Of a stretch of 64,000 nucleotides of DNA, positions 55,786 to 63,622 are shown piece after piece. Position 1 is the first letter of the stretch. Each line of letters starts with the position of its first letter. Made by a program: the position numbers and the translations under genes. The notes below the pieces were generated by a model. That model made no database searches and was not told the DNA's origin. It was given only the letters and a program-made list of their open reading frames with translations. The DNA lies in the NCBI GenBank assembly GCA_016841605.1, contig JAENYV010000017.1, forward strand, positions 1 through 64,000. Direction: 5' to 3'. The DNA comes from Dethiobacter alkaliphilus. GTDB lineage: Bacteria > Bacillota > Dethiobacteria > DTU022 > UBA8154.

Positions 55786-57768
55786 TTATGCAACCTCCGC
55801 TTTTTTATTTTTAAGCTCCACCCGGAGCGCTTTGTCCTGTTCACTGACTACCAATTTTATGACCTGGGCCCGCGTTTCGATTAGCCGCGTAACTGCCTCG
55901 GCATTATCAACAAAAATGGGTGCATCAAAGCCATACCGCTCGCTCAGGGTGTTAATGATGTCAAGGCCGACATTAATTCTGGCGCTGTTGTTCAATGCTG
56001 TGGTATAAGGGACGCCTAAATACATGGTTTCGCAGCATTCTGCAAGTCCACCGTTTATTTGTGTCTCGAAGAGCTTGAAACGGGCAAGCTTGAAGCAGGA
56101 GTTCATTTTTTCTTCAAGCATCTGCACCTTAGAGCGAATAAATTCCTCAGTAAGGTATAATTGCTCTTCAAGCTCTTCATATTCGGCTGCCAGTTGGCGT
56201 TCCCGGTCCTTGAGCTCCTGGATACGTTTTTGCCCCTGGGCGTAGCGGTCTGCATCTGTCAGGGACTTTTCAGCCTTTTGGACGGATTCTTCGAGACTTA
56301 ATATTTCCTGGCGTAATTTTGCAACCTCATTGCTATTACCTGTTTTCAGGGCTTGGATAGCTCCTTCTATGGCCTTTTTCGCTTGCAGCTTCCGGATAAA
56401 AAACAGATCTTCAGTATAGCTTTCAGCCTCAAGCCGAAGGGAATCAATTTCTTTTTGGGCATCGGAAACAGCATCCTCGCTCTTAGTAATTTGCATCTGG
56501 GCGTCCCGAAGCTTCTTTTCGGCTTCGGGCTTTGCAGCAACCTCTTCATCGAGCCTGGCCTTTAGCTTCATTCCCCCGGCAGTAATGCTTTCAAGCCTCT
56601 CGGCCTTTTGCCGGTTGAAAGTTTGCAGCGCTTTTTCTCTGGCTGCTGTTAGCTTTTCTGCCGGTAAAAGTTGGCCGCATGTTGGGCAAGTATCGTCTTG
56701 CTCAAACTCGAAGTTTTTTTTCTCTTCCGCATACCATTGTTCCCGAAGGTTTTCTATTTGTTTCTGCAAAGCTGTAATGTTTTCATTATGGCGATTAATA
56801 GCGCTCTCCAGGCCATATATATCGCCTTTTAGATCCATATACACCTCTTTAGAACGGCTAAGCGCTACCTGCTTTTCCTGGATAGAGGAGTTATGCTTTT
56901 CCTGCAGTTTGTTCCGAATTTCGATTAGCTCTCCCTCAATTTCCCGAAGCTGCCGGGTCTTTTCGGCAATCTCTCCCCCGCTTTCGATGCGAGATATCTG
57001 CTGTTCTTTGTTTCGGATAATGTTTTTGAGGTCTGCGATATCCTTGATAAGGGCTTCCTTGTCAACACTTGTGCCGTTGATAGCAGAATTAGGAAGACTT
57101 TGCGTTACCTCGTCGATGCGGACGGGGATCTTATTCAGTTCTTTGTTAATCTCGGAACGACTGGCAGCTATAACCTTGCGAAAGTTTTCAAGAGTGTGGT
57201 TTCCCAGGATTTCTGGTAGTTTAGTCAGGGAACGGTTACTGGCAATAACTTCAGCATCGGATACATCTCCGCAGAGCTCAAGAAGGATCTCCCTGCGTTC
57301 CTGCCAGTGCAGTTGGTTGAAGAACGCAGGACTTGTAAGGAGCTTGAAAACATTCTCATTGACAATATCGGTGATATATTTATCATACTCTCCCTTTTTG
57401 ACCGGCACTCCGTCGATAAAGTGGTCTACCGTATGACCGGTGAAGGCAGACGTTGCGCTTCCTCTCTTCTTGGTCCATTTCTCAGCATAGATCTTGCGGA
57501 AGGTGCGCTTCCTACCTTCGATATCAAATACCCCTTCTACCCCGTGTTCAATACCGTGGAGAGGCTCCCCGTTTTCGTCAAGGGTTTTTATATCGAAGTC
57601 TTTGCGACCGGCACTGTCCTTGTCGAAGAGTAGCCACTGATAAGCGTCCTCGAGACTAGTTTTACCCGAACCGTTGTCACCGAAAACGCTGATGTTTTGC
57701 CCTTTGGCATCCAGGGTGAAGGACTTTATACCTTTGAAGTTCTTAAGCTTCAACTGTAGCAGCTTCAC
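55786..57768 (-). CDS. SMC/SbcC-like ATPase of the recombination cluster
   Basis: 660 aa, GTG start, with ribosome site inside the upstream gene's end. Walker A FGDNGSGKTSLEDAYQW (residues 29-45); two long coiled coils flank a zinc hook (DTCPTCGQ, near 370); Walker B-like PIFVDNAEAVT near the end. It is an SbcC/Rad50-like ATPase. It acts with RecT, the MBL protein and the small gene next to it in phage recombination (family and position). Confidence 0.85.
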   Translation of the reverse strand: MKLLQLKLKNFKGIKSFTLDAKGQNISVFGDNGSGKTSLEDAYQWLLFDKDSAGRKDFDIKTLDENGEPLHGIEHGVEGVFDIEGRKRTFRKIYAEKWTKKRGSATSAFTGHTVDHFIDGVPVKKGEYDKYITDIVNENVFKLLTSPAFFNQLHWQERREILLELCGDVSDAEVIASNRSLTKLPEILGNHTLENFRKVIAASRSEINKELNKIPVRIDEVTQSLPNSAINGTSVDKEALIKDIADLKNIIRNKEQQISRIESGGEIAEKTRQLREIEGELIEIRNKLQEKHNSSIQEKQVALSRSKEVYMDLKGDIYGLESAINRHNENITALQKQIENLREQWYAEEKKNFEFEQDDTCPTCGQLLPAEKLTAAREKALQTFNRQKAERLESITAGGMKLKARLDEEVAAKPEAEKKLRDAQMQITKSEDAVSDAQKEIDSLRLEAESYTEDLFFIRKLQAKKAIEGAIQALKTGNSNEVAKLRQEILSLEESVQKAEKSLTDADRYAQGQKRIQELKDRERQLAAEYEELEEQLYLTEEFIRSKVQMLEEKMNSCFKLARFKLFETQINGGLAECCETMYLGVPYTTALNNSARINVGLDIINTLSERYGFDAPIFVDNAEAVTRLIETRAQVIKLVVSEQDKALRVELKNKKAEVA

Positions 57769-58101
57769 TTATGCCACCTCCCGCCCAAGCATCTGAGCAA
57801 TGGACTGCAGTGCCTCGAAAGTGTTTCGCAGCTTGTTTAAAAAGGCCTTTACTCCGGCCAGAGCGTTTTCAGCATCGACAACGAACTGTCTTTCCGCCGA
57901 AGTCAACTCTCTCAATTGAGCAGACCGGATTTCCGCATTCTTGCCATCGATTTTCCCGCTAAGGAGCAAGAAGCTCTCTCTTTCGGCCAGGGCGTCCTTA
58001 GCTTCCATAAGATTTTGAGACATTTTTATTACTGCGGTTTCGGCGGCCTCTATTTCTCCGGGCAACCCTATCAAACGCTGGATTATCGTTTTTTTATCCA
58101 T
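57769..58101 (-). CDS. Small helical protein of the recombination cluster
   Basis: 110 aa, ATG at 58101 after CGGAGGATAAAAAA. IQRLIGLPGEIEAAETAVIK, FLLLSGKIDGKNAEIRSAQL, TSAERQFVVDAENALAGVKA; long helices, similar to phage Gp157-like or SbcC partner proteins. The frame continues upstream to 58317 but lies over structured RNA and has no ribosome site. Confidence 0.6.
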   Translation of the reverse strand: MDKKTIIQRLIGLPGEIEAAETAVIKMSQNLMEAKDALAERESFLLLSGKIDGKNAEIRSAQLRELTSAERQFVVDAENALAGVKAFLNKLRNTFEALQSIAQMLGREVA

Positions 58102-58317
58102 TTTTTTATCCTCCGATTTTTGTATTGTAGCCAGGCCTGCCGGGCGACCTGGCTGATCATTGCACCCCCGGCGGTGCCGGCTCAGGGTTGCCGAGCATCC
58201 TGAGCATGTATCCAGCGCTCTCGGCAGCGCCCCGGTTCTTCGCTCTCCCTTATCACAGCCTCTTCGGCTGGACAGTGTGGGGCTTCTCCGGGTCTTATCT
58301 ATGGGGTTCTGATTCAA
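58102..58317 (-). promoter_or_regulatory. Structured leader ahead of the recombination genes
   Basis: The minus strand can form several hairpins: AGCC-GAAG-AGGCT near 58260, GCGCT and AGCGC near 58220, and AGCCAGG with CCTGGCT (58156-58132), just before the ribosome site. I see no credible protein frame. It may be a 5' leader or part of a larger RNA with the tRNA-like element upstream. Confidence 0.4.
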
Positions 58318-58517
58318 TGGCGGGGGCAGGGATTTGCACCCTGCATGGAACTATCAGCAGTCAGCCGGCACCGCCAAAGCGGGACAAAGGCTTTTAACTT
58401 ATTGCTGTTTATCGGCTGTGTGAGTTTACAGCTGTTTACCCGGCTTGTTTTGTGCTCACCTCGTCGCCCAGCCGTTCCTTAACCTTCTTTAGCGTCTACC
58501 TATTCCGTCACCCCGCC
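58318..58517 (-). ncRNA. tRNA-like element with a long insertion
   Basis: On the minus strand, GGCGGGG (58517-58511) followed by TGACGGAATAGGTAGACGC matches a tRNA-Leu acceptor and D-arm (canonical TGGCGGAATTGGTAGACGC). About 140 bases later, CAGGG-TGCAAAT-CCCTG forms a T-arm and CCCCGCC (58325-58319) closes the acceptor perfectly. A 3' A follows, without CCA. No normal anticodon arm is seen in between. A second possible acceptor GGCGGTG lies near 58375. It is not a standard tRNA, and the closed structure is a prediction. Confidence 0.4.
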
Positions 58518-58524
58518 AAAGCTT

Positions 58525-58737
58525 TTAACCCACTTTCTCCAAGTAACACGTTGCAAACCCGCCCGATTTCCCTTCCAACAGCACTACCTCACTCCCGCAC
58601 AGGTCCCATGGCTCTGACCGGACCGTCCAGACCTTATCTTTGTTTTTCTCCAGCTTCGCTTCGTAGCAGTTGACCATTTTAACACTATCGCCGGGTTTTA
58701 AAGACATCCATCCGTTTCTCCCTTCCAGGGTTTTCAT
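58525..58737 (-). CDS. Small hypothetical protein
   Basis: 70 aa. GWMSLKPGDSVKMVNCYEAK, LEKNKDKVWTVRSEPWDLCG, then SEVVLLEGKSGGFATCYLEK is a small β-barrel (KOW/SH3-like) pattern. The 3' end of the gene carries GTTAAAAGC-TTTGGCGG, repeated about 130 bases further on. Function unknown. Confidence 0.5.
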   Translation of the reverse strand: MKTLEGRNGWMSLKPGDSVKMVNCYEAKLEKNKDKVWTVRSEPWDLCGSEVVLLEGKSGGFATCYLEKVG

Positions 58738-58755
58738 GTTGCTTCACACTAAAAA

Positions 58756-58896
58756 TCATGCTATACTAGGGTTAGTAGATATTTTGTAGGCCGCTCTTTT
58801 CGAGTCGGCTTTTCTTTTTATGCGCCACTCCGCCAGACTGACGACTTTCCCGCTCTCCACTCCCGCCGCCAACTCCTTCACCAAGCTCCTCGTCAT
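58756..58896 (-). CDS. Small basic hypothetical protein
   Basis: 46 aa from ATG at 58896 (AAAGGACCAGG upstream); the open frame extends to 58980, over the end of the next gene. RSLVKELAAGVESGKVVSLA, EWRIKRKADSKRAAYKIS. No family recognised. Confidence 0.4.
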   Translation of the reverse strand: MTRSLVKELAAGVESGKVVSLAEWRIKRKADSKRAAYKISTNPSIA

Positions 58897-58930
58897 CCTG
58901 GTCCTTTGGTTCCGGAGCCAGGTCCTGAAG

Positions 58931-59359
58931 TCACGGTTCGAGCCCTTGAAGCTTGCTATTCCTACTGCTGCTCGCATCATCCTCGTCCCTCCTTTCTTCC
59001 AGAAAAGCTTTTACTGCAACCTCGAACTCATCTGAGCTGAAATAGCTTCCACCTCTCCAACACATATTCGTCCAGTCTAGTCCTCTGGCGATTACATACC
59101 CGCCCCTATCCATGTCCCGCAATAACGCTTCCTGATCGTCACCTGCCACCACAAAATACCGTTTTCCATTATCGTTCTCGAAAATATGCCCTTTTTCGGC
59201 GTTCAGAGCTTTTTCAAGCCATGTGACCGCCATTTCAAATGCAGCGGCATTTCCAAAGTTATATCCGCAAATATGGCTGTCTGGATCTTCCTGTTCGGCC
59301 TTTTGGCGATGATGTTTCGCCAGCCCCCTGCACAGCTCGGCAATTTTGCGCATTTCCAT
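58931..59359 (-). CDS. Hypothetical protein
   Basis: 142 aa. KIAELCRGLAKHHRQKAEQE, FEMAVTWLEKALNAEKGHIF, then YFVVAGDDQEALLRDMDRGG and a Glu/Asp/Ser-rich end. Probably an early accessory; family unknown. Confidence 0.5.
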   Translation of the reverse strand: MEMRKIAELCRGLAKHHRQKAEQEDPDSHICGYNFGNAAAFEMAVTWLEKALNAEKGHIFENDNGKRYFVVAGDDQEALLRDMDRGGYVIARGLDWTNMCWRGGSYFSSDEFEVAVKAFLEERRDEDDASSSRNSKLQGLEP

Positions 59360-59412
59360 TCTTGCGCCAGCTCCTTCCCTTTTCCTTGCAAATTTCCCTA
59401 TGACAAATTCAC

Positions 59413-59688
59413 CTACAGTCCCACCTCGTGGCCGTCCGCATCCACGATTATCACGTTCACCCCGTCCCGCGTCTTCAGCTCAACCCCCACCGTTTCCAGA
59501 ATCTCCCTAAGTCCGTCTCTCAGTTGATACAGCCTCCCGTATGCCGGACACTCCTGGCCTTCATGCAGCGGCATTCCGCAGTCATTGCACCAAGTTTCGG
59601 CTTCGAGGGCGTTTACGGAAGCGGTTGCAGCGGTGGCGTTGGTTGCAGATGTTGCAGTGGCGCCGGTTACAGTGGTTACAGTTTTCAT
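59413..59688 (-). CDS. Hypothetical protein with Thr/Ala repeats
   Basis: ATG at 59688 after AAAGGAGGAAAGAGCAGGC; 91 aa. A low-complexity VTTVTGATATSATNATAATA start (GGTTGCAG-type DNA repeats) is followed by CNDCGMPLHEGQECPAYGRL, a small zinc site, and a helical end. It overlaps the next gene by 4 bases. Function unknown. Confidence 0.45.
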   Translation of the reverse strand: MKTVTTVTGATATSATNATAATASVNALEAETWCNDCGMPLHEGQECPAYGRLYQLRDGLREILETVGVELKTRDGVNVIIVDADGHEVGL

Positions 59689-59882
59689 GCCTGCTCTTTC
59701 CTCCTTTGCTCTAACCATTTGTCTCGCGCAGCCCGGCATTTTTCTAATGATGACTTAACGCAGGAGAAGAGCTCTCCGTTTATGTCGCGGTAGTCATACT
59801 GTACTGCGGGCTTTTTAGTGATCCTGCTCCTGAATTTTTCATAATGCTCTTGGCCGTTAGCTAGGTTTTTTGGGTCTAACAT
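59685..59882 (-). CDS. Small charged hypothetical protein
   Basis: 65 aa from ATG at 59882. LDPKNLANGQEHYEKFRSRI, VQYDYRDINGELFSCVKSSL, EKCRAARDKWLEQRR. The longer frame to 59951 is basic and overlaps the repressor-like gene. No family recognised. Confidence 0.45.
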   Translation of the reverse strand: MLDPKNLANGQEHYEKFRSRITKKPAVQYDYRDINGELFSCVKSSLEKCRAARDKWLEQRRKEQA

Positions 59883-59910
59883 TTTTTCATCCCCTTTTCT
59901 TTTCCTTTTT

Positions 59911-60459
59911 CTATCCCGCCAGCGGCAGGTCGGGTTTCTTCTCATCCACATATCGCTTCTCCAAACACTTTAAATTGTGGTCACGTATCAAAGCTGCAAC
60001 ATCCAGGAAATCCCACAACCTAAGCTTTAAAGTCCCTATGACATGCTCCAGGTCCAGCATCTCCAGCGCCCACCGCCAGAGATCTTTTAGCTCTTCTTCT
60101 GTGCAGTCCTGGACACCATGCTTATTGAGCATGATTTCGGCCAGCTGCTCCAAGGCCTCATGGGCTTCCCTCTCTTCCTGTCGATACTTAGCCAGAATCG
60201 CAATGGGTGACAGATCCACGTTATTAAGGATGTCGTAGCAATACCTTTGACCGACGGCACAGTGCTTCCGGCAGTAAACCATAGTCAGCGCATGGCAGTC
60301 CAGGATTTTGGCCAAGTGGACGGCTTGCTCTGGGGTCATCTCCTGCTCCCCGTATTCAAGGCGCTGGTACTGGCGCACGCTGCCTAAATGCATCTCCCGG
60401 GATACCTGCTCTTGAGTTTTATCTGCCTTCTTACGAGCTTGCTGAATTATTGCTTGCAT
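59911..60459 (-). CDS. XRE-type HTH early regulator
   Basis: 182 aa. N-terminal 55 residues: QARKKADKTQEQVSREMHLG, SVRQYQRLEYGEQEMTPEQA, an XRE helix-turn-helix. The remainder is helical with CRKHCAVGQRYCYD, a possible cysteine cluster, and no further known domain. Its promoter region (60460-60538) holds AT-rich TATATT. Likely controls early genes. Confidence 0.7.
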   Translation of the reverse strand: MQAIIQQARKKADKTQEQVSREMHLGSVRQYQRLEYGEQEMTPEQAVHLAKILDCHALTMVYCRKHCAVGQRYCYDILNNVDLSPIAILAKYRQEEREAHEALEQLAEIMLNKHGVQDCTEEELKDLWRWALEMLDLEHVIGTLKLRLWDFLDVAALIRDHNLKCLEKRYVDEKKPDLPLAG

Positions 60460-60538
60460 ATTGCACCTCCTTTCTTGACGAAATATAGCGTATTTACTAT
60501 CTGGAAAACCCTGGTATAAGTGCTATGATTTAAGCGGA

Positions 60539-60754
60539 TCAGCTTACCATGCACTGAAGCTCTCCCTCTTCCCCGATGGTAATGCTGGCCGATCTTGAAT
60601 CAACGAAGCCGATAAGGCATTCGGTATTGCAAAAAATTAGGTTCGTATTAAGTAAAATTACGGCAGTGTTTTCGATGGGCAGCAGGCAATAGCAGCAATG
60701 GTCTGGGTAGGAGTGACCTTTGAAGCCGATGCTACCTCCTATTTGCTGCGACAC
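60539..60754 (-). CDS. Small cysteine protein
   Basis: 71 aa from GTG at 60754 after GGGGGTGCAACC. HCCYCLLPIENTAVILLNTN, FCNTECLIGFVDSRSASITI give a CCYC/C-C site like a small zinc finger. It overlaps the next gene by 16 bases. Unknown function. Confidence 0.45.
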   Translation of the reverse strand: MSQQIGGSIGFKGHSYPDHCCYCLLPIENTAVILLNTNLIFCNTECLIGFVDSRSASITIGEEGELQCMVS

Positions 60755-60921
60755 GGTTGCACCCCCTTTTCTTTTCTGAGTAAATGGGCCATGGCGTTTT
60801 TCATGATACGCCGGACGACCATGTTGTTGGTGCTGAAGCATATTCGTTGGGCTGTTTCGTAAGCGAGCTGGTCCTGGAGCTTATTGTTATAAGGGTTCGT
60901 GATACGCCGGTTCAGGTTCAC
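60739..60921 (-). CDS. Small basic hypothetical protein
   Basis: 60 aa. RRITNPYNNKLQDQLAYETA, QRICFSTNNMVVRRIMKNAM, AHLLRKEKGVQPCRSK. Overlaps the HTH gene by 4 bases (ATGA-type coupling) and looks translated with its neighbours. No family known. Confidence 0.45.
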   Translation of the reverse strand: MNLNRRITNPYNNKLQDQLAYETAQRICFSTNNMVVRRIMKNAMAHLLRKEKGVQPCRSK

Positions 60922-61151
60922 GATGCGGACCTCCTTTCGGTATAACTTGGTAACTCAGCAATCTTGCTTGGGTTTGTTAAGTCTTTGCCTTCATATTTTT
61001 CGAGGAATTCAAGAAGTGCTGCCCGTCTGATTTTTAGGTGTCCTATTTTAAGTGCCGGTAAAAGTCCAACTTTTACGAGCTTATACACATAAGCCGGATT
61101 AGTTTTAATCAATTTGGCTGTTTCGGGAACTGTATAGAGCACGTCTTCCAT
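60918..61151 (-). CDS. Excisionase-type HTH protein
   Basis: 77 aa. EDVLYTVPETAKLIKTNPAY, VYKLVKVGLLPALKIGHLKI, RRAALLEFLEKYEGKDL is the MerR/Xis winged HTH. It follows the Cro-like gene in the early operon. It may control excision or early promoters. Confidence 0.75.
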   Translation of the reverse strand: MEDVLYTVPETAKLIKTNPAYVYKLVKVGLLPALKIGHLKIRRAALLEFLEKYEGKDLTNPSKIAELPSYTERRSAS

Positions 61152-61173
61152 GGATGGCAGGCCTCCTCTCGCT

Positions 61174-61413
61174 TTAGGCGGTGGATTTTGTTTTCTGTTT
61201 TTGCTGACTATACGTTTCGGACAGTTTTTGAGGAAAAAAAATATCTTCTATAGACAAATTAAATATAAGGCTAATTTTATGAGCCAGATCGAGATTAACC
61301 CTTCTCCTGCCGTTCTCTATATGAGCGTAATAAGCAGGAGTTATTCCAAGTTTATCGGCCATATCTGCCTGGGTAAAACCTTTCACTTTTCTTAAAAGCT
61401 TTAAATCTTGCAT
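61174..61413 (-). CDS. Cro-like XRE regulator
   Basis: 79 aa from ATG at 61413 after TTGGAGGTGACA; the frame extends to 61482 without a good start. LKLLRKVKGFTQADMADKLG, ITPAYYAHIENGRRRVNLDL, AHKISLIFNLSIEDIFFPQK is a full XRE HTH. It diverges from the CI-like repressor with shared operators. Likely the Cro-type repressor of the lysogenic promoter. Confidence 0.85.
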   Translation of the reverse strand: MQDLKLLRKVKGFTQADMADKLGITPAYYAHIENGRRRVNLDLAHKISLIFNLSIEDIFFPQKLSETYSQQKQKTKSTA

Positions 61414-61440
61414 AACATTGTCACCTCCAAGCAACTGTCC

Positions 61441-61558
61441 GCTGTGTATAGTTATAATACCATACATTTTGGATAGTTGCAATACTTTTTGTATAGTTTT
61501 ATGGATTTTTTTTCTTTCTTATATTAAAATCTATACATAGTGTATAGAAGATTGGGGT
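61441..61558. promoter_or_regulatory. Lysogeny switch region with CTATACA operators
   Basis: Minus strand: TTGCAA and TATTAT 17 apart (61482-61477, 61459-61454), driving the Cro-like gene. A perfect palindrome CTATACATAGTGTATAG lies just upstream of the CI-like gene, and TGTATAG/CTATACAAA half-sites recur in the region. This is a typical CI/Cro switch layout. Confidence 0.7.
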
Positions 61559-61564
61559 GTGGGG

Positions 61565-61921
61565 ATGGAATTTAAGGACAGGTTAAAGAAGTTAAGAAAA
61601 GAACAAAGCTTAACACAAAAAGAACTAGGAGAAAAAGTAAATTTAGCAGAATCGACCATTTCTCATTATGAAAACGGAATAAGGATGCCAGATTCTTCAA
61701 AACTAGAAGAGTTCGCCAATCTCTTTAATGTATCGGTCGATTTTATTCTCTGCCGCACCAACAACCGCACCGAATCCATCCCAAACGACCCCACCGACGC
61801 CGAACTCGAAGATTTCCTCCGAAAAAGCAACGTAAAATTTGACGGTGCTCCCCTGGACGAAGAAGATAAAGAGGACATATTAGGATTCCTAAAGATGGTC
61901 TGGAAGAGGAAGAAGAAATAA
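61565..61921 (+). CDS. CI-like XRE repressor
   Basis: 118 aa from ATG at 61565 (GTG at 61559 possible; site GGGGTG). FKDRLKKLRKEQSLTQKELG, EKVNLAESTISHYENGIRMP and DSSKLEEFANLFNVSVDFIL form the XRE domain. A short tail ends EDKEDILGFLKMVWKRKKK. It lacks the LexA-like autocleavage domain, so the adjacent ImmA protease probably removes it on induction, as in ICEBs1 (family analogy). Confidence 0.85.
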   Translation: MEFKDRLKKLRKEQSLTQKELGEKVNLAESTISHYENGIRMPDSSKLEEFANLFNVSVDFILCRTNNRTESIPNDPTDAELEDFLRKSNVKFDGAPLDEEDKEDILGFLKMVWKRKKK

Positions 61922-61940
61922 CTACCGCAAGGTAGTTATT
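61917..61940 (+). terminator. Hairpin overlapping the end of the CI-like gene
   Basis: AATAACTACC-GCAA-GGTAGTTATT is a perfect 10-bp stem with a GNRA loop that includes the stop codon. The tail CTACTTTAC is weakly T-rich, so it may only slow transcription into the ImmA gene. Confidence 0.5.
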
Positions 61941-61990
61941 CTACTTTACAAGGTTTTCGACAAAAAAAGACAAATATCGATGGTGATCTT

Positions 61991-62431
61991 ATGCGCCACA
62001 TTAAAAACTCTGTAAGCGGCTTAATTCAAAAGTATAAAACCAGGTGTCCGTATGAACTTGCAGACTACCTGGGAATAGAGATATTCGAATATACTTTCAG
62101 GAAAATTCGTGGACTTATTCTTTCTATTGGGGAAAGAAAAATAATTGGAGTAAAAACGGAGCTACCAGAGCAGGAAAAGCGAGCAATCATCGCTCACGAA
62201 ATCGGCCATGAAAGGCTGCATCCGGCAAATGTAGGTTACTTTTTCATCAAGGAACAAACCTACTTTGTCCCAGGCAAATATGAGCATGAAGCGGACCTTT
62301 TTGCCGCCATGCTCTTGGTGGACGAGCCTCCAGAATATGGGGAAGGCATAGAGCAATATGCAGACAGAAAATGTGTTTCTCAATATATGGTAAAAATTAT
62401 TTGGGAGATTTGGAAAAATGGAAATATTTAA
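61991..62431 (+). CDS. ImmA/IrrE-type metalloprotease (anti-repressor)
   Basis: 146 aa. IIAHEIGHERLHPANVGYFF has the HExxH zinc motif; FVPGKYEHEADLFAAMLLVD supplies the third ligand. It directly follows the CI-like repressor, as in the ImmA-ImmR module, and is therefore its probable protease. The prophage carries a second, divergent ImmA-like gene in the tail operon. Confidence 0.88.
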   Translation: MRHIKNSVSGLIQKYKTRCPYELADYLGIEIFEYTFRKIRGLILSIGERKIIGVKTELPEQEKRAIIAHEIGHERLHPANVGYFFIKEQTYFVPGKYEHEADLFAAMLLVDEPPEYGEGIEQYADRKCVSQYMVKIIWEIWKNGNI

Positions 62432-63578
62432 GGCTGTATTGCTAATTCTATCGGGAACCTTTTTTACTTTTATTTCTTTAGCGCCATTTGTTTCCAATGA
62501 TGTAATATGGGGAATTGTACTCCTTGGGATTGGTTTATTTCTCTTGTTTGCCGGAGTTGCTATTATTAAAAATAAAAGAAAAAAGGGTATTAGGTCAGAA
62601 AGCGCATCCCCTGAGGTTATAATAAGCAAAGATATAAGCCCTTATGATAATAAGTCCGATATAAATTTTCAAATATCACTTCCATCCATACTTTCTGTTT
62701 CAGGACTAACAAAAGAACAAAAAGATAGAATTGTGTACATACTTGATAATTATTTTTCCGATCCACGCACTTTGGAAAAAGAATTTATTGCTCTTTTACT
62801 GGGCGGAAAATGGGAATGGCCAGAATTCAAATTATGGCATCAAAAATTTACAGAGCTTGATTATTTCCCTTATATGTGGTCAGCAGTACAATATCTCCCC
62901 TCCGAAGTAACGCCTGAAGCGGTACAAACGCTTGAAATTTTTTCAACCTTGTCCCTTGACGCCAGGCGTCTTTTAGTCGGTAACTATGCTATAGTTAAAG
63001 GAAAGCAAACTACCAGAGCGGTTGAGGATATAGGCCGTGTGGTAGGTATGACCAAGAGCAAAACTTTGGAAGTTATCAAAGAACTTCAGAAATACGATAT
63101 AGCAAAATTCCCGCTTGATATTAACGAAAATTTAGTTATATTAAAGGTGAATGATTTAAAAGATATTTGCGAGGAGTATAAGCTACCTAAAACAGGAAAG
63201 AAATCAGAAATCATCGAAAGGATAAGCCAAAGTATACCTGAAGAGGAATTAAAAAGCTTATTACCGAGTGAAGCGCAAAGAGATGTTGCAAAAATAGGTT
63301 TTTCTCTTCCTTTAAGGGCAAGAAATAACGTTGAATGGGAAATAGAAAAGATTAGATTATTGGTTCATACTGTTCAGCTTTCATTTTATCGAATAAAGGA
63401 TATTGAACAATTTAAAAAGTCCGGCTTGCAAGAGTTTGAAATATTAGGAGTAAAAGAAGACCCTTGTCCAATATGTAGTCCTCTTAATGGAAAAATAGTA
63501 GCAATTGATGATATAAAAAGTTTGCCTCCATTCCACCCAGGATGCAGATGCACCGCAATCGCACATTTCGATTTTTAA
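62418..63578 (+). CDS. Membrane-SAP-gpF-like protein in the lysogeny operon
   Basis: 386 aa. Two N-terminal membrane helices (AVLLILSGTFFTFISLAPFV, VIWGIVLLGIGLFLLFAGVA), a winged-helix-like part (EDIGRVVGMTKSKTLEVIKE), a SAP motif (DLKDICEEYKLPKTGKKSEI) and a C-terminal DPCPICSPLNGKIVAIDDIK with LPPFHPGCRCT, the cysteine motif of Mu gpF-type minor head proteins. It overlaps immA by 14 bases. A superinfection-exclusion role is one possibility (inference). Confidence 0.65.
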   Translation: MEIFKAVLLILSGTFFTFISLAPFVSNDVIWGIVLLGIGLFLLFAGVAIIKNKRKKGIRSESASPEVIISKDISPYDNKSDINFQISLPSILSVSGLTKEQKDRIVYILDNYFSDPRTLEKEFIALLLGGKWEWPEFKLWHQKFTELDYFPYMWSAVQYLPSEVTPEAVQTLEIFSTLSLDARRLLVGNYAIVKGKQTTRAVEDIGRVVGMTKSKTLEVIKELQKYDIAKFPLDINENLVILKVNDLKDICEEYKLPKTGKKSEIIERISQSIPEEELKSLLPSEAQRDVAKIGFSLPLRARNNVEWEIEKIRLLVHTVQLSFYRIKDIEQFKKSGLQEFEILGVKEDPCPICSPLNGKIVAIDDIKSLPPFHPGCRCTAIAHFDF

Positions 63579-63622
63579 TAAATATATAAAGATAAAAGTC
63601 TTAAATAAAAGAGGTGATAATT

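Noticed and set aside
58318-58517. Group I intron or tmRNA in the tRNA-like element
   Set aside because: The insert (about 140 bases) is too short for a group I intron, and no tag-peptide frame, pseudoknot set or Ala-type G-U acceptor pair typical of tmRNA is seen.
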